A stretch of 64,000 nucleotides of DNA from Rhizobium sp. 2MFCol3.1 (GTDB lineage Bacteria; Pseudomonadota; Alphaproteobacteria; Rhizobiales; Rhizobiaceae): NCBI RefSeq assembly GCF_000377565.1, contig NZ_KB898368.1, positions 87,402 through 151,401 of the forward strand. Direction: 5' to 3'. The notes under the pieces were generated by a model. The model was not told the origin of the DNA. It ran no database searches and saw only the letters and a list, made by a program, of their open reading frames with translations. Position numbers and translations under genes: made by a program. Shown piece by piece: positions 47,667 to 56,362 of this stretch; position 1 is the first letter of the stretch; the number at the start of each line of letters is the position of its first letter.

Positions 47667-48854
47667 TCACTGCCGCTCGATGGCGATAGCGGTCGCCTCG
47701 CCGCCACCGATGCAGAGCGCCGCCATTCCGCGCTTCAACCCGTACAGCTCCAGCGCCGCTAGCAGCGTGACGATGACACGGGCGCCAGACGCACCGATCG
47801 GATGCCCAAGCGCGCATGCGCCGCCGTGGACGTTGACCTTGTCGTGGGGGATATCGAGATCACGCATCGCCGCCATCGGCACGACGGCGAAGGCTTCATT
47901 GATTTCGAAGAGGTCGACACTCGATAGCGGCCACCCCGTGCGCTCGAAGAGCTTTCTCAAGGCGCCGATCGGCGCCGTCGCGAATTCGCTGGGCGCCTGC
48001 GAGTGCGTGGCGTGCCCGACGATGGTCGCGCGCGGTGCAAGGTCGTGTTGGTCGGCCCGCGAGCGGCGCATCAGCACCAGCGCGGCGGCGCCATCGGAAA
48101 TCGAGCTCGCATTGGCGGCCGTCACGGTGCCGCCTTCGCGGAAGGCCGGCTTCAGCCTGGGGACCTTGTCGATGCTGGCCTTGCCGGGCTGCTCGTCCTC
48201 ACGGATGATCGCTTCGCTTTTCGCAGAGACGACCGATACAGGCACGATCTCGCGATCGAAATAGCCGGCTTCTATCGCCTTCTGTGCCCGCGTGAGCGAT
48301 GTGATGGCATAGGCGTCCTGGGCCTCGCGCGTGAATTGATAGGCCTCGGCACAGTCTTCCGCGAATGTCCCCATCAAGCGCCCCTTGTCATAGGCATCCT
48401 CGAGCCCATCGAGGAACATATGATCGATCACGCGTCCATGGCCCAGCCGGTAGCCGCCACGAGCACGATCAAGTAGATAGGGCGCATTCGTCATGCTTTC
48501 CATGCCGCCCGCGATCACCACCGAGGCGCTGCCGGCGCCGAGCAGATCATGGCCGATCATTACGGCTTTCATGCCGGATCCGCACATCTTGTTCACGGTG
48601 CTGGCGGCAGTGGAAAAGGGGAGGCCAGCACCAATCGCCGCCTGTCGTGCCGGTGCCTGACCCTGGCCAGCGGCTAGCACGCAGCCCATGATGACCTCGT
48701 CGACATTCTCGGCGGGGACTTGGCTTTGCGAGAGCGCCGCTGCGATTGCCGATCCACCCAGCTGCGGTGCGGCCAAGGACGAAAAAGTTCCCTGAAAGCC
48801 ACCAATCGGCGTGCGGGCGGCGCCTGTGATCACAATCGGATCCTGCATCGTCAT
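47667..48854 (-). CDS. acetyl-CoA C-acyltransferase (thiolase)
   Basis: 395 aa. The nucleophilic Cys is in KMCGSGMKAV, the His is in NVHGGACALGHPIGASGAR and the second Cys in ALCIGGGEATAI, giving the full thiolase catalytic set. It cleaves 3-oxoacyl-CoA to acetyl-CoA and a shorter acyl-CoA, or works in reverse. It is the first gene of the branched-chain degradation operon, which suggests 2-methylacetoacetyl-CoA or acetoacetyl-CoA as substrate. The ATG has GAGGAGGTCGCGATGACG upstream, a good ribosome region. Confidence 0.93.
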   Translation of the reverse strand: MTMQDPIVITGAARTPIGGFQGTFSSLAAPQLGGSAIAAALSQSQVPAENVDEVIMGCVLAAGQGQAPARQAAIGAGLPFSTAASTVNKMCGSGMKAVMIGHDLLGAGSASVVIAGGMESMTNAPYLLDRARGGYRLGHGRVIDHMFLDGLEDAYDKGRLMGTFAEDCAEAYQFTREAQDAYAITSLTRAQKAIEAGYFDREIVPVSVVSAKSEAIIREDEQPGKASIDKVPRLKPAFREGGTVTAANASSISDGAAALVLMRRSRADQHDLAPRATIVGHATHSQAPSEFATAPIGALRKLFERTGWPLSSVDLFEINEAFAVVPMAAMRDLDIPHDKVNVHGGACALGHPIGASGARVIVTLLAALELYGLKRGMAALCIGGGEATAIAIERQ

Positions 48855-49214
48855 CGCGACCTCCTCCTCGAAGCCGGCATCGGGATCTGCCTTAGGGCAT
48901 CACGCAATTGCCCCTCCCGCGACCGGGAAGAACAAACATCGTCAAGCTGCACGGTTCTCCTCCCATGCATCATCTCGTGGATTGCACTTCGCCGCATCAA
49001 CCTCCAGCGGCACTTCAGGCAATCAAGACAATGCAAAGTCTATGCGCGCTCTTCGTTGAAAGCGATGGCAAATTGTTGCGATGTTTATCCGCAGCGGGCA
49101 ACGAAGTTGCCGGATGCATGGCTGTGTCAGACCGATCGTTGCGGCGCGGCTCAGCCGCGCTGCTGGACCGGGTTGCGCCCCGAATCCAGCTTCATCGTCC
49201 GGCGATTCCGCCCC
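48855..49214. other. spacer upstream of the branched-chain operon and downstream of dadA
   Basis: A 360-base gap with no recognised gene. It should hold the minus-strand promoter of the thiolase operon. GCGCGGC/GCCGCGC with a three-base loop at 49144-49160 may form the dadA terminator stem, but there is no clear T-run. No convincing promoter boxes were identified. Confidence 0.4.
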
Positions 49215-50468
49215 TTATCGGCCGTAGCGGGCGAGCGACAGGTCGCTGACGTCGATATCCGCCTTTCGGCCACTGACGACATCCGTCAGCACCCGTGCGG
49301 AGCCGGTGCTCATCGTCCAGCCAAGCGTTCCGTGCCCGGTGTTGAGGAAAAGATTGCGGATGTTGGTCGCACCGATGACCGGCGTGCCATCCGGCGTCAT
49401 GGGACGTAGTCCGGACCAATAATTGGCGGCCTTCAGATCGCCGCCGGGGAAGAGATCGCTGACCGAATGCTCCAGCGTTCTCCGGCGCGCGGGGCCGAGG
49501 TCGTTCGTATAGCCGGAAATCTCCGCCATGCCGCCGACACGGATGCGGTCGCCGAGGCGCGTGATGGCGATCTTGTAGGTCTCGTCCATGACCGTGGACT
49601 CAGGTGCGCGCGACGCATCGGTGATCGGGATGGTCAGCGAATAGCCCTTTACCGGGTAAACCGGAAGCTTGATGCCTGACGGTTTCAACAGCAGCGGCGA
49701 GTAGCTGCCGAGCGCAACGACGACGGCATCAGAGAGAACCTTACCGGTGTCGGTGACGACGCCCTTCGCTTGTCCGGCCTCGATCACAAGCCCCTTGATC
49801 TGGCGTCCATAGTCGAAGGTCACACCCATCGACACGCATTTGGCGGCGAGCGCATTGGTGAACTTGAAGCAATCGCCGGTCTCGTCCTTGGGCGTCAGCA
49901 GGCCGCCGACGATCTTGTCGCCGACGTGGCGCAACGCTGGCTCCATGCGGATGCAACCCTCACGGTCCAGCACTTCGTAGGGAATGCCGTCAGCCGCCAG
50001 CGCCTTCACATCCTTGGCCGACGCATCGAGCTGCGCCTGCGTGCGGAAAAGCTGTAGCGTGCCCTGCATGCGCTCGTCATAGGCGATATCGGTCTCGGCG
50101 CGCAGCTCGGCCAGCGACAGGCGGCTGTAATCGGCAAGGCGCAGCATGCGCGACTTGTTGATCGCGTAGCGTTCGGATGTGCAGTTGGCGAGCATCCTGA
50201 TCATCCAGGAGATCATCGCGTAGTCCACCTTCGGACGGAGGACGAGCGGCGCATGCTCCATGAACAGCCACTTCAGTGCCTTTTGCGGAATACCCGGCGC
50301 TGCCCACGGAGAGCAATATCCGAAAGACACTTCGCCGGCATTGGCGAAGCTGGTTTCGAGAGCCGGGCCGGACTGCCGGTCGATAACGGTGACCTGATGC
50401 CCCGCCTTGGCCAGATAGTAGGCGCTGGTGACCCCGATGACGCCGGCGCCGAGAACTGTGACTTTCAT
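49215..50468 (-). CDS. dadA: D-amino acid dehydrogenase small subunit
   Basis: 417 aa FAD-dependent membrane-associated enzyme that oxidises D-alanine and other D-amino acids to 2-oxo acids and ammonia, passing electrons to the respiratory chain. The FAD motif is VTVLGAGVIGVTSAYYLAKAGHQVTVIDR. Family segments are FANAGEVSFGYCSPWAAPGIP, LPVYPVKGYSLTIPI and the C-terminal GLRPMTPDGTPVIG and LNTGHGTLGWTMS. The ATG at 50468 follows AGAGGGG; longer readings run through the next gene. It is 28 bases downstream of the alanine racemase gene, an operon that converts L-Ala to D-Ala to pyruvate. Confidence 0.95.
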   Translation of the reverse strand: MKVTVLGAGVIGVTSAYYLAKAGHQVTVIDRQSGPALETSFANAGEVSFGYCSPWAAPGIPQKALKWLFMEHAPLVLRPKVDYAMISWMIRMLANCTSERYAINKSRMLRLADYSRLSLAELRAETDIAYDERMQGTLQLFRTQAQLDASAKDVKALAADGIPYEVLDREGCIRMEPALRHVGDKIVGGLLTPKDETGDCFKFTNALAAKCVSMGVTFDYGRQIKGLVIEAGQAKGVVTDTGKVLSDAVVVALGSYSPLLLKPSGIKLPVYPVKGYSLTIPITDASRAPESTVMDETYKIAITRLGDRIRVGGMAEISGYTNDLGPARRRTLEHSVSDLFPGGDLKAANYWSGLRPMTPDGTPVIGATNIRNLFLNTGHGTLGWTMSTGSARVLTDVVSGRKADIDVSDLSLARYGR

Positions 50469-50496
50469 GTTTGCCCCTCTTATGTATGCTTTTTTA

Positions 50497-51618
50497 TCAG
50501 ATGTATTGGCGATGATAGCGCTGGCCGAGGCCCGTGAGTATCTCATACGAAATGGTGCCGGCATCGCGTGCGATGTCCTCAAGGCTTTGATCGGCGCCGA
50601 TCAGTTCGACGAGGCTGCCAAGACCAATCGCATCGGCCGGAAGAGATGAAATGTCGATCGTCATGCTGTCCATGGACACGCGGCCAACGATCGGCAGGCG
50701 CTGGCCCTCAAGATAGGCCGCGCCACGTCCGCTAAGGCTTCTCGGCAAGCCATCGGCATAGCCAGCGGCGAGCGTCGCAAGCCGCATCTCCGACGGGGCC
50801 AGGTAAATACCGGCATAACCCACCAGTGCGCCTTCGGGCACGGTGTGCGTCTGGACGACGCGGACACTGAGTTGAACAACCGGTTTCATCGGATTGGCGA
50901 TGCGATCGCTTGCCGCGCCGCCATAAAGCGCGATCCCCGGCCGCACCATGTCGCCATGAAAGTCAGAGCTGAGCAGAATGCCGCCCGAATTGGCGAAGCA
51001 CAGCTTGGCCTGCGGAAAGGAGGTCGCGAGATCCTGCATGACGGCAAGCTGCGCAGCGTTCTGCGGGTTGTCGCTCTCATCCGCGCTGGCCAGGTGGCTC
51101 ATGATGAACTGCAAGTCGATATCTCGTAGCAGCGTATGATCTTCCGCGAGAACCGATGCGTCCGCCACGCTCAGGCCAAGGCGCGACATGCCGGTGTCGA
51201 ACTGAAGCACGGCGGGAAGGCGGACGCCGCGCCGTTCGGCGGCAAGAGACCAGTTATGAAGCTGCGCCATCGAGTTGAGAACCGGGATGATCCCGTTGGC
51301 GGCGGCAAATTCTTCACCACCGGGCATTAAACCGTTCAGAACAAAGAGCTTGGCGTCTGTTGGCAAATATCGCTTGAGGTTTCTGGCTTCGACGAGGTGT
51401 GCCACGAAGAAGTGGCGGCAGCCCTCCAGAGCCAGAGCACCGGCGACGCGATCTGCGCCCAGGCCATAAGCATCTGCCTTGACGACAGCGCCGCAAATCG
51501 ATGGCGCGACGTGATTTGCGAGGAGCCGGTAATTCGCCCTGATTGCGTCGAGATCGATCGTGAGAACGCCCGACAACGCGTCATCACTGAGAATATTTGC
51601 GACGGCAGCGTCCATCAT
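50497..51618 (-). CDS. alr: alanine racemase (catabolic, DadX type by context)
   Basis: 373 aa PLP enzyme that interconverts L- and D-alanine. The PLP lysine is in AVVKADAYGLGADRVAGAL. The opposing catalytic Tyr region is VGYAGIYLAPSEMRLATLAAGYADGLPRSLSG. The C-terminal GRVSMDSMTIDIS segment is typical. It is the promoter-proximal gene of the alr-dadA operon, so its role here is probably catabolic rather than cell-wall supply. It is divergent from an Lrp-family regulator across a 127-base region with repeated motifs. Confidence 0.95.
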   Translation of the reverse strand: MMDAAVANILSDDALSGVLTIDLDAIRANYRLLANHVAPSICGAVVKADAYGLGADRVAGALALEGCRHFFVAHLVEARNLKRYLPTDAKLFVLNGLMPGGEEFAAANGIIPVLNSMAQLHNWSLAAERRGVRLPAVLQFDTGMSRLGLSVADASVLAEDHTLLRDIDLQFIMSHLASADESDNPQNAAQLAVMQDLATSFPQAKLCFANSGGILLSSDFHGDMVRPGIALYGGAASDRIANPMKPVVQLSVRVVQTHTVPEGALVGYAGIYLAPSEMRLATLAAGYADGLPRSLSGRGAAYLEGQRLPIVGRVSMDSMTIDISSLPADAIGLGSLVELIGADQSLEDIARDAGTISYEILTGLGQRYHRQYI

Positions 51619-51648
51619 GATCCCCTTTGATTGTTGTCATGAAGATAG

Positions 51649-51723
51649 CGAAATAATCGAGCAATTTCTTGGTGATCAGCTTTGCAATATTGCAATCGAT
51701 CGATGATTACGAAATTATCGAGC
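51649..51723. promoter_or_regulatory. symmetrical operator array between alr and the Lrp-type gene
   Basis: CGAAATAATCGAGC (51649-51662) and CGAAATTATCGAGC (51710-51723) are direct repeats with 13 of 14 matches and starts 61 bases apart. A perfect 14-bp palindrome, TTGCAATATTGCAA (51682-51695), is almost exactly between them. Multiple spaced sites are typical of Lrp/AsnC regulators, so this is the likely binding array of the divergent regulator. Confidence 0.65.
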
Positions 51724-51745
51724 GTCAAAAGAGGAATTATTGCGC

Positions 51746-52204
51746 ATGATCCTGGATGCGATCGATCGTAACATTGTCCGGCAACTCCGATTGAATGCGC
51801 GCATCGCCAACACGGCACTCGCGGCGGAAGTCGGCCTTTCACCGTCGGCCTGCCTTCGACGCATAGCGAGGCTCGAAAAATCGGGCCATATCAGGGGCTA
51901 CACGGCCTTGATCGGCACCTCGGATAGCGATGATGCGCTTGCAGTTATCGTCAACATCACGCTCGATCGGCAGACCGAGGAGCATCTGAACAGGTTCGAG
52001 GCGGCCATCCGCCGATATCCGGAGATCCAGGAATGCTTCCTGATGACCGGCGGATCGGACTATATTCTTAAGGTCGAGGTCGAAAGCGCACGCGATTTCG
52101 AGCGAATCCACAAGGATATCCTGTCGACCTTGCCTGGCGTCGCACGTATCCATTCGAGCTTTTCGATCAGGGACGTGCTCAAGCGGGGACCACGAAAGGG
52201 CTGA
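51746..52204 (+). CDS. Lrp/AsnC-family regulator of the alr-dadA operon (DadR-like)
   Basis: 152 aa. The N-terminal HTH is LDAIDRNIVRQLRLNARIANTALAAEVGLSPSACLRRIARLEKSG with IRGYTALI. The RAM amino-acid-binding domain follows: AVIVNITLDRQTEEHLNRFEAAIRRYPEIQECFLMTGGSDYILKVEV. The ATG at 51746 has GAGGAA 8 bases upstream; a TTG at 51740 is too close to that site. It is divergent from alr-dadA, the standard layout for a substrate-sensing activator of D-alanine catabolism. Confidence 0.92.
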   Translation: MILDAIDRNIVRQLRLNARIANTALAAEVGLSPSACLRRIARLEKSGHIRGYTALIGTSDSDDALAVIVNITLDRQTEEHLNRFEAAIRRYPEIQECFLMTGGSDYILKVEVESARDFERIHKDILSTLPGVARIHSSFSIRDVLKRGPRKG

Positions 52205-52565
52205 TCCGGATGGTGCCTCTAGGTTGCAACGCCTGTTTGGCGCGAACGTGTCGGATTGATAGGTCGGAGGAAGCGATGACAGTTGAGGAAAATTGCCGCC
52301 GCGCAGTGTGACTACAGGCGAAAACAACTGTCGCGGATGCGGAAAGATCGCTGGATTGCTATCCTTCGGCGAGACGCCATTCAGTGTGTTGGCGGGCGCA
52401 GGCTGGCGTTTGAGCCACTCTCCCGGTGAAAACGCTTTGCCCGCTTGGGTAGTTCTTGCACGCGCCTCGCATACATATTAATGGCTGTCGCGGTTGGCTA
52501 AGACGTGTGTCCAGCGAAGAAACCTGTAGCAATTTGGCGCCCGATGGATGCCCCAGGAGACCACT
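52205..52565. other. spacer before the polysaccharide gene cluster
   Basis: 361 bases without a recognised gene. A weak promoter-like pair, TTGCAC (52456-52461) and TAATGG (52479-52484), 17 bases apart, reads toward the glycosyltransferase gene. Small reading frames here have no ribosome sites or family features. Confidence 0.35.
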
Positions 52566-53384
52566 GTGCGTGAACGCCAGCAGACAGAGAGCGCGGCTGA
52601 AATCAGCAATGCGCGCCGATCTGGAACGGGCGAGGCCCTGTCTCGGCGGGAAATCGTGTCCTATGTGATCAACCTCGATCGCTCCATCGACCGCTGGCAC
52701 CATATCGATAGCCAGGCCGAAGAATTCGGCCTTGATGTCCAGCGCATCCCTGGCGTCGAGATCGATGCCGCGAACGCTGCGCAATGGCCCGATTATGACC
52801 GTGCGGCCTTCATGCGCGGCAGCAGTCGTCCTATGCTGCCGCAGGAGTACGGCTGCTATCTCGCCCATGTCAGAGCGCTCAACGCGTTTCTGGAAAGCGA
52901 GGCCGAGTGCGCCGTCATCATGGAGGATGACGTCAATCTCAGCGCCGACCTCGTCTCGCGCGCTTACAGCGCGCACCAGGCTGCACCATTCGCCGAAGTC
53001 ATCAAGCTGCTGAACCACCGCGTCGTCTGGTTCCGGCCAATCGCGCGGTCGGTCGGTGGCGATGTGATCGGAAAGTGTCTGTTCGGGCCGCAGGGGTCGG
53101 CTGCCTGCTACCTCGTCACCCGCGCCGGCGCGCGCAAGCTTGTTGATGCCCTCAAGGTGATCACATGCCCCTACGACGTTGCGCTTGAGCGTGGTTGGGC
53201 GACCGGCGTCAAGGTCTATACGCTGAAGGACGATCTGATCACCTTGTCGGTTCGGTCGAAAGAGAGCCAGATCGCCGATCGCGCGCGGTATCGCTCGATC
53301 AAGCTGCGCGGCTTCCGTAAAATTCCAACCCATATCTGGCGCATGGTGGAACTCTTTCGCCGGGTGCGGTACGCAGTCTCATGA
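52566..53384 (+). CDS. glycosyltransferase family 25 protein
   Basis: 272 aa, LPS/LOS-type glycosyltransferase (Glyco_transf_25). Family motifs: EIVSYVINLDRSIDRWHHI at the start of the domain, PQEYGCYLAHVRALNAFLES, VIMEDDVNLSADLV (metal-binding acidic motif) and GPQGSAACYLVTRAGARKLVDAL. It would add a sugar to lipopolysaccharide or another surface glycan at the cytoplasmic face. The GTG at 52566 is preferred because AGGAG lies 8 bases upstream; an ATG at 52548 is an alternative. It begins a same-strand polysaccharide cluster. Confidence 0.85.
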   Translation: MRERQQTESAAEISNARRSGTGEALSRREIVSYVINLDRSIDRWHHIDSQAEEFGLDVQRIPGVEIDAANAAQWPDYDRAAFMRGSSRPMLPQEYGCYLAHVRALNAFLESEAECAVIMEDDVNLSADLVSRAYSAHQAAPFAEVIKLLNHRVVWFRPIARSVGGDVIGKCLFGPQGSAACYLVTRAGARKLVDALKVITCPYDVALERGWATGVKVYTLKDDLITLSVRSKESQIADRARYRSIKLRGFRKIPTHIWRMVELFRRVRYAVS

Positions 53385-53465
53385 GCCATCTGTTCCGAGC
53401 CATTTATTGCTATAGCATCGCGTGTCGGCCGCTATTGCTAAATCCGTCACGATTGAGCCAGCGCC

Positions 53466-55382
53466 ATGTTTGACAACTACGTTCAGCGAGTTCTTGCATT
53501 GCCGCGGCCAGCGAAGCGGGTCATCGCGCTGCTATTCGATGCCTGCCTGTGCATCATCACGGTCTGGATCGCCTTCTGCTTTCGCTTCAACGACTGGTAC
53601 CTGATGACGGGTGTGCAGTTCTGGACGATCCCCGTTTCGCTCGTCATCGCGCTGCCTTTGTTCATCACCTTCGGTCTTTACCGCGCCATCTTCCGCTTCA
53701 TGGGCTGGGCTGCCTTTTCGACGGTCATCAAGTGCGTGCTGATCTACGGCGCCGTCTACATGGTGATCTTCACGGTCATCAGCGTGCCGAGCATCCCGCG
53801 CACCGTCGGCATCCTGCAGCCGATGCTGCTCCTTCTCGCCGTTGGCCTGTCGCGTTTCGTGGCGCGCTATTTCCTCTACGATGCCTACAGCGAGATTCTG
53901 GGCGAGGCCGCACCGATCCGCACCCTGGTCTATGGCGCCGGCACGCAGGGACGTCAGCTGGTAAGCGCCCTGGGCCACTCGGCCGAGTTCAAGGTCGTCG
54001 GCTTTCTCGATGACGATCGCGGCCTCAAGGGCATGTCGCTGAACGGCGTAAAGATCTACAGCCCTCTCAACATCGAGAAGGTGTGCGCGGATCTCGAGGT
54101 CAAAACCGTTCTCCTCGCGCTCCCGCAAATCGATCGCGGTCGACGCAACGAGATTATCGAGCGCCTGCGTTCCGCCAAGGTCGCCGTTCGCACGGTTCCC
54201 GATATCAGCGCGATTGCCACCGGACAGGCACAGCTGACTGACCTTCAGGACCTTGATGTCGAAGACCTTCTGGGCCGCACGGCGGTGCTGCCGAACAAGG
54301 CATTGCTGGAGCAGAACGTCCGAGATCGGATCGTCTTGGTGACCGGGGCGGCCGGCTCGATCGGAAGCCAGTTGTGCCGCGAAATCGCAAAGCTTGGCCC
54401 CAAGGCACTGCTGCTTTTGGACCAGAACGAGTTCGGCATTTATTCGCTCCAGGGCGAATTGGCTGGTGATAGTGAGGAGCCACCGTTTCCGATCGTTCCG
54501 CTGCTGGCGGACGTTTGCGACGAACACCGCATCAGCACGATCCTCCAGACCTGGAAACCTGCGACCGTCTATCATGCCGCCGCCTATAAGCATGTACCAC
54601 TCGTCGAGCAAAATCCGGCCGAAGGTGTGAAGACGAATGTCTTCGGAACGCTGACTGTCTCCAAGGCCGCCTTGGCCGCCGGCGTCGAGCGCATGATTCT
54701 CGTCAGCACCGACAAGGCGGTTCGCCCAACCAATGTCATGGGTGCCACGAAGCGGCTGGCCGAAATGATCCTGCAGGCGCTCGCCGAAGAACGGAGGAAC
54801 ACGACCTTCTCCATGGTCCGCTTCGGTAACGTACTTGGCTCATCGGGCTCTGTTGTTCCGCTCTTTCGCCAGCAGATCAGCCGCGGCGGTCCGATTACGC
54901 TGACGCATGAGGATATCACGCGCTTCTTCATGACCGTGCCGGAAGCAGCCCAGCTCGTCATCCAGGCAGGTGCTATGGCGACCGGTGGCGATGTGTACCT
55001 GCTCGACATGGGCGAGCCGGTGAAGATCATCGACCTCGCGCGCCGCATGGTCGAACTGTCGGGCCTCACTGTCCAGGACGAGCAGAACCCCAGCGGCGAT
55101 ATCAGCATCGTGACGACGGGTCTGCGCCCGGGAGAGAAGCTCTACGAAGAGCTGCTGATCAACGATAATCCCGAGGTCACCGACCATTCGAAAATTCGAC
55201 GCGCGCGCGAGCAATTCCTTGGCTGGGCGCAACTGTCGGCCAAGCTCGACCGACTTGCTGATCTCGCGCGCGATGGCGACGCAAGACGTCTCAAGGCGGC
55301 GTTGAGCGATCTTGTGCCGGGATATAGCCCGATGGAGGGCGTCGTGGATCTCGTGGCGCTCAGGCAGGAAGTATCGCAATGA
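53466..55382 (+). CDS. membrane nucleoside-diphosphate sugar 4,6-dehydratase (CapD/WbpM/WreV type)
   Basis: 638 aa. About four N-terminal membrane segments (residues 15-130) precede a first Rossmann-like CoA-binding domain (TLVYGAGTQGRQLVSALG) and a second catalytic SDR domain with TGAAGSIGSQLCREI (residues 293-307). The active-site region is ILVSTDKAVRPTNVMGATKRLAEM, where the usual Tyr of YxxxK is Met, as in WbpM. HAAAYKHVPLVEQNPAEG is conserved. The family makes UDP-4-keto-6-deoxy-GlcNAc from UDP-GlcNAc. The next two genes fit the remaining steps of a QuiNAc or FucNAc O-antigen pathway. Confidence 0.92.
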   Translation: MFDNYVQRVLALPRPAKRVIALLFDACLCIITVWIAFCFRFNDWYLMTGVQFWTIPVSLVIALPLFITFGLYRAIFRFMGWAAFSTVIKCVLIYGAVYMVIFTVISVPSIPRTVGILQPMLLLLAVGLSRFVARYFLYDAYSEILGEAAPIRTLVYGAGTQGRQLVSALGHSAEFKVVGFLDDDRGLKGMSLNGVKIYSPLNIEKVCADLEVKTVLLALPQIDRGRRNEIIERLRSAKVAVRTVPDISAIATGQAQLTDLQDLDVEDLLGRTAVLPNKALLEQNVRDRIVLVTGAAGSIGSQLCREIAKLGPKALLLLDQNEFGIYSLQGELAGDSEEPPFPIVPLLADVCDEHRISTILQTWKPATVYHAAAYKHVPLVEQNPAEGVKTNVFGTLTVSKAALAAGVERMILVSTDKAVRPTNVMGATKRLAEMILQALAEERRNTTFSMVRFGNVLGSSGSVVPLFRQQISRGGPITLTHEDITRFFMTVPEAAQLVIQAGAMATGGDVYLLDMGEPVKIIDLARRMVELSGLTVQDEQNPSGDISIVTTGLRPGEKLYEELLINDNPEVTDHSKIRRAREQFLGWAQLSAKLDRLADLARDGDARRLKAALSDLVPGYSPMEGVVDLVALRQEVSQ

Positions 55383-55425
55383 CGATATGCGTTCCGCCAA
55401 AAGGCGCCTTCAAGCGGAGCCCCAC

Positions 55426-56361
55426 ATGTTTCTCGTAACCGGCGCCTCGGGCTTCGTCGGACGGGGTCTCATGAAGACCTTGCGTCAGCGCGGCATGCCG
55501 TTTCGGGCAACCAGCAGACAGGGCGGCGGCGAGCTCTTTGCTGTCGGCGATATAGGCGGTAGCACCGACTGGTCGGCCGCTCTTGCCGGCATCGATACCG
55601 TCGTCCATCTGGCGGCGGTCAATCAGAACGTCGTCGAGGGTTCCCCAGCCGTTCTCGCGGAATATCGGTCGGTGAACGTCGAGGGAACGCTCAATCTGGC
55701 ACGTCAGGCCGCAATCGCCGGCGTCAAGCGGTTCGTGTTCGTCAGCTCTATCAAGGTGAACGGCGAGGCGACGGCGAAGGGCAAGCCCTTCGCAAGTGCT
55801 GATGCGCCCGCGCCGGAAACCGACTACGGCCGGACGAAGCTGGAGGCCGAGCAGGGGCTGCGCGCGCTCTCCGCGAGCACGACAATGGAGGTCGTCATTG
55901 TCAGGTCTCCCCTCGTCTACGGCCCCGGTATGAAGGGGAGTTTCCAGGCTCTGGTGCGGCTCGCTCAGCGAGGCTTGCCGTTGCCCTTTGCCTCGATCAA
56001 AAATCGCCGCTCGATGGTCTATCTCGAGAACCTGACCGATCTGATCGTGACCGCCGCAACCCACCCGGATGCCGCAGGCGGCACGTTCATGGCTGCCGAC
56101 CGCAAAAGCCCATCGACGCCAGAGCTGATACGCCTCATCGCGTCGGCGACCGGATCATCGACCCTGCTGCTGCCATTTCCACCGGCGCTCCTGGAGCTTG
56201 CTGGCGGCATCACGGGTAAGCGGGAACTGGTCAATCGCCTGACGCGGTCGCTCGAAGTAGACATCTCCGAAACCAGCCGTCGTCTTGGCTGGGTTCCGCC
56301 ATTCGACATGAGCGACGGGCTGTCGCGCACGCTCGGCACCACACAACCCGCGAAGGACTGA
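55426..56361 (+). CDS. NAD-dependent sugar-nucleotide epimerase/reductase (WreQ/WbpV-like)
   Basis: 311 aa extended SDR. The NAD motif is FLVTGASGFVGRGLMKTL at the N-terminus and the catalytic motif is DYGRTKLEAEQ (YxxxK). VHLAAVNQNV and RSPLVYGPGMKGSFQALVRLAQRGLPLPFASIKNRRSMVYLENL are typical of 4-keto-sugar reductases of the O-antigen type. With the 4,6-dehydratase upstream and the initiating transferase one base downstream it probably makes UDP-QuiNAc or UDP-FucNAc. The start at 55426 has CGGAG upstream; an ATG at 55387 is possible. Confidence 0.88.
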   Translation: MFLVTGASGFVGRGLMKTLRQRGMPFRATSRQGGGELFAVGDIGGSTDWSAALAGIDTVVHLAAVNQNVVEGSPAVLAEYRSVNVEGTLNLARQAAIAGVKRFVFVSSIKVNGEATAKGKPFASADAPAPETDYGRTKLEAEQGLRALSASTTMEVVIVRSPLVYGPGMKGSFQALVRLAQRGLPLPFASIKNRRSMVYLENLTDLIVTAATHPDAAGGTFMAADRKSPSTPELIRLIASATGSSTLLLPFPPALLELAGGITGKRELVNRLTRSLEVDISETSRRLGWVPPFDMSDGLSRTLGTTQPAKD

Positions 56362-56362
56362 G

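Noticed and set aside
49144..49160. Terminator for dadA
   Set aside because: The stem is only seven pairs with a three-base loop and no T-run, so it is mentioned in the spacer entry but not called separately.
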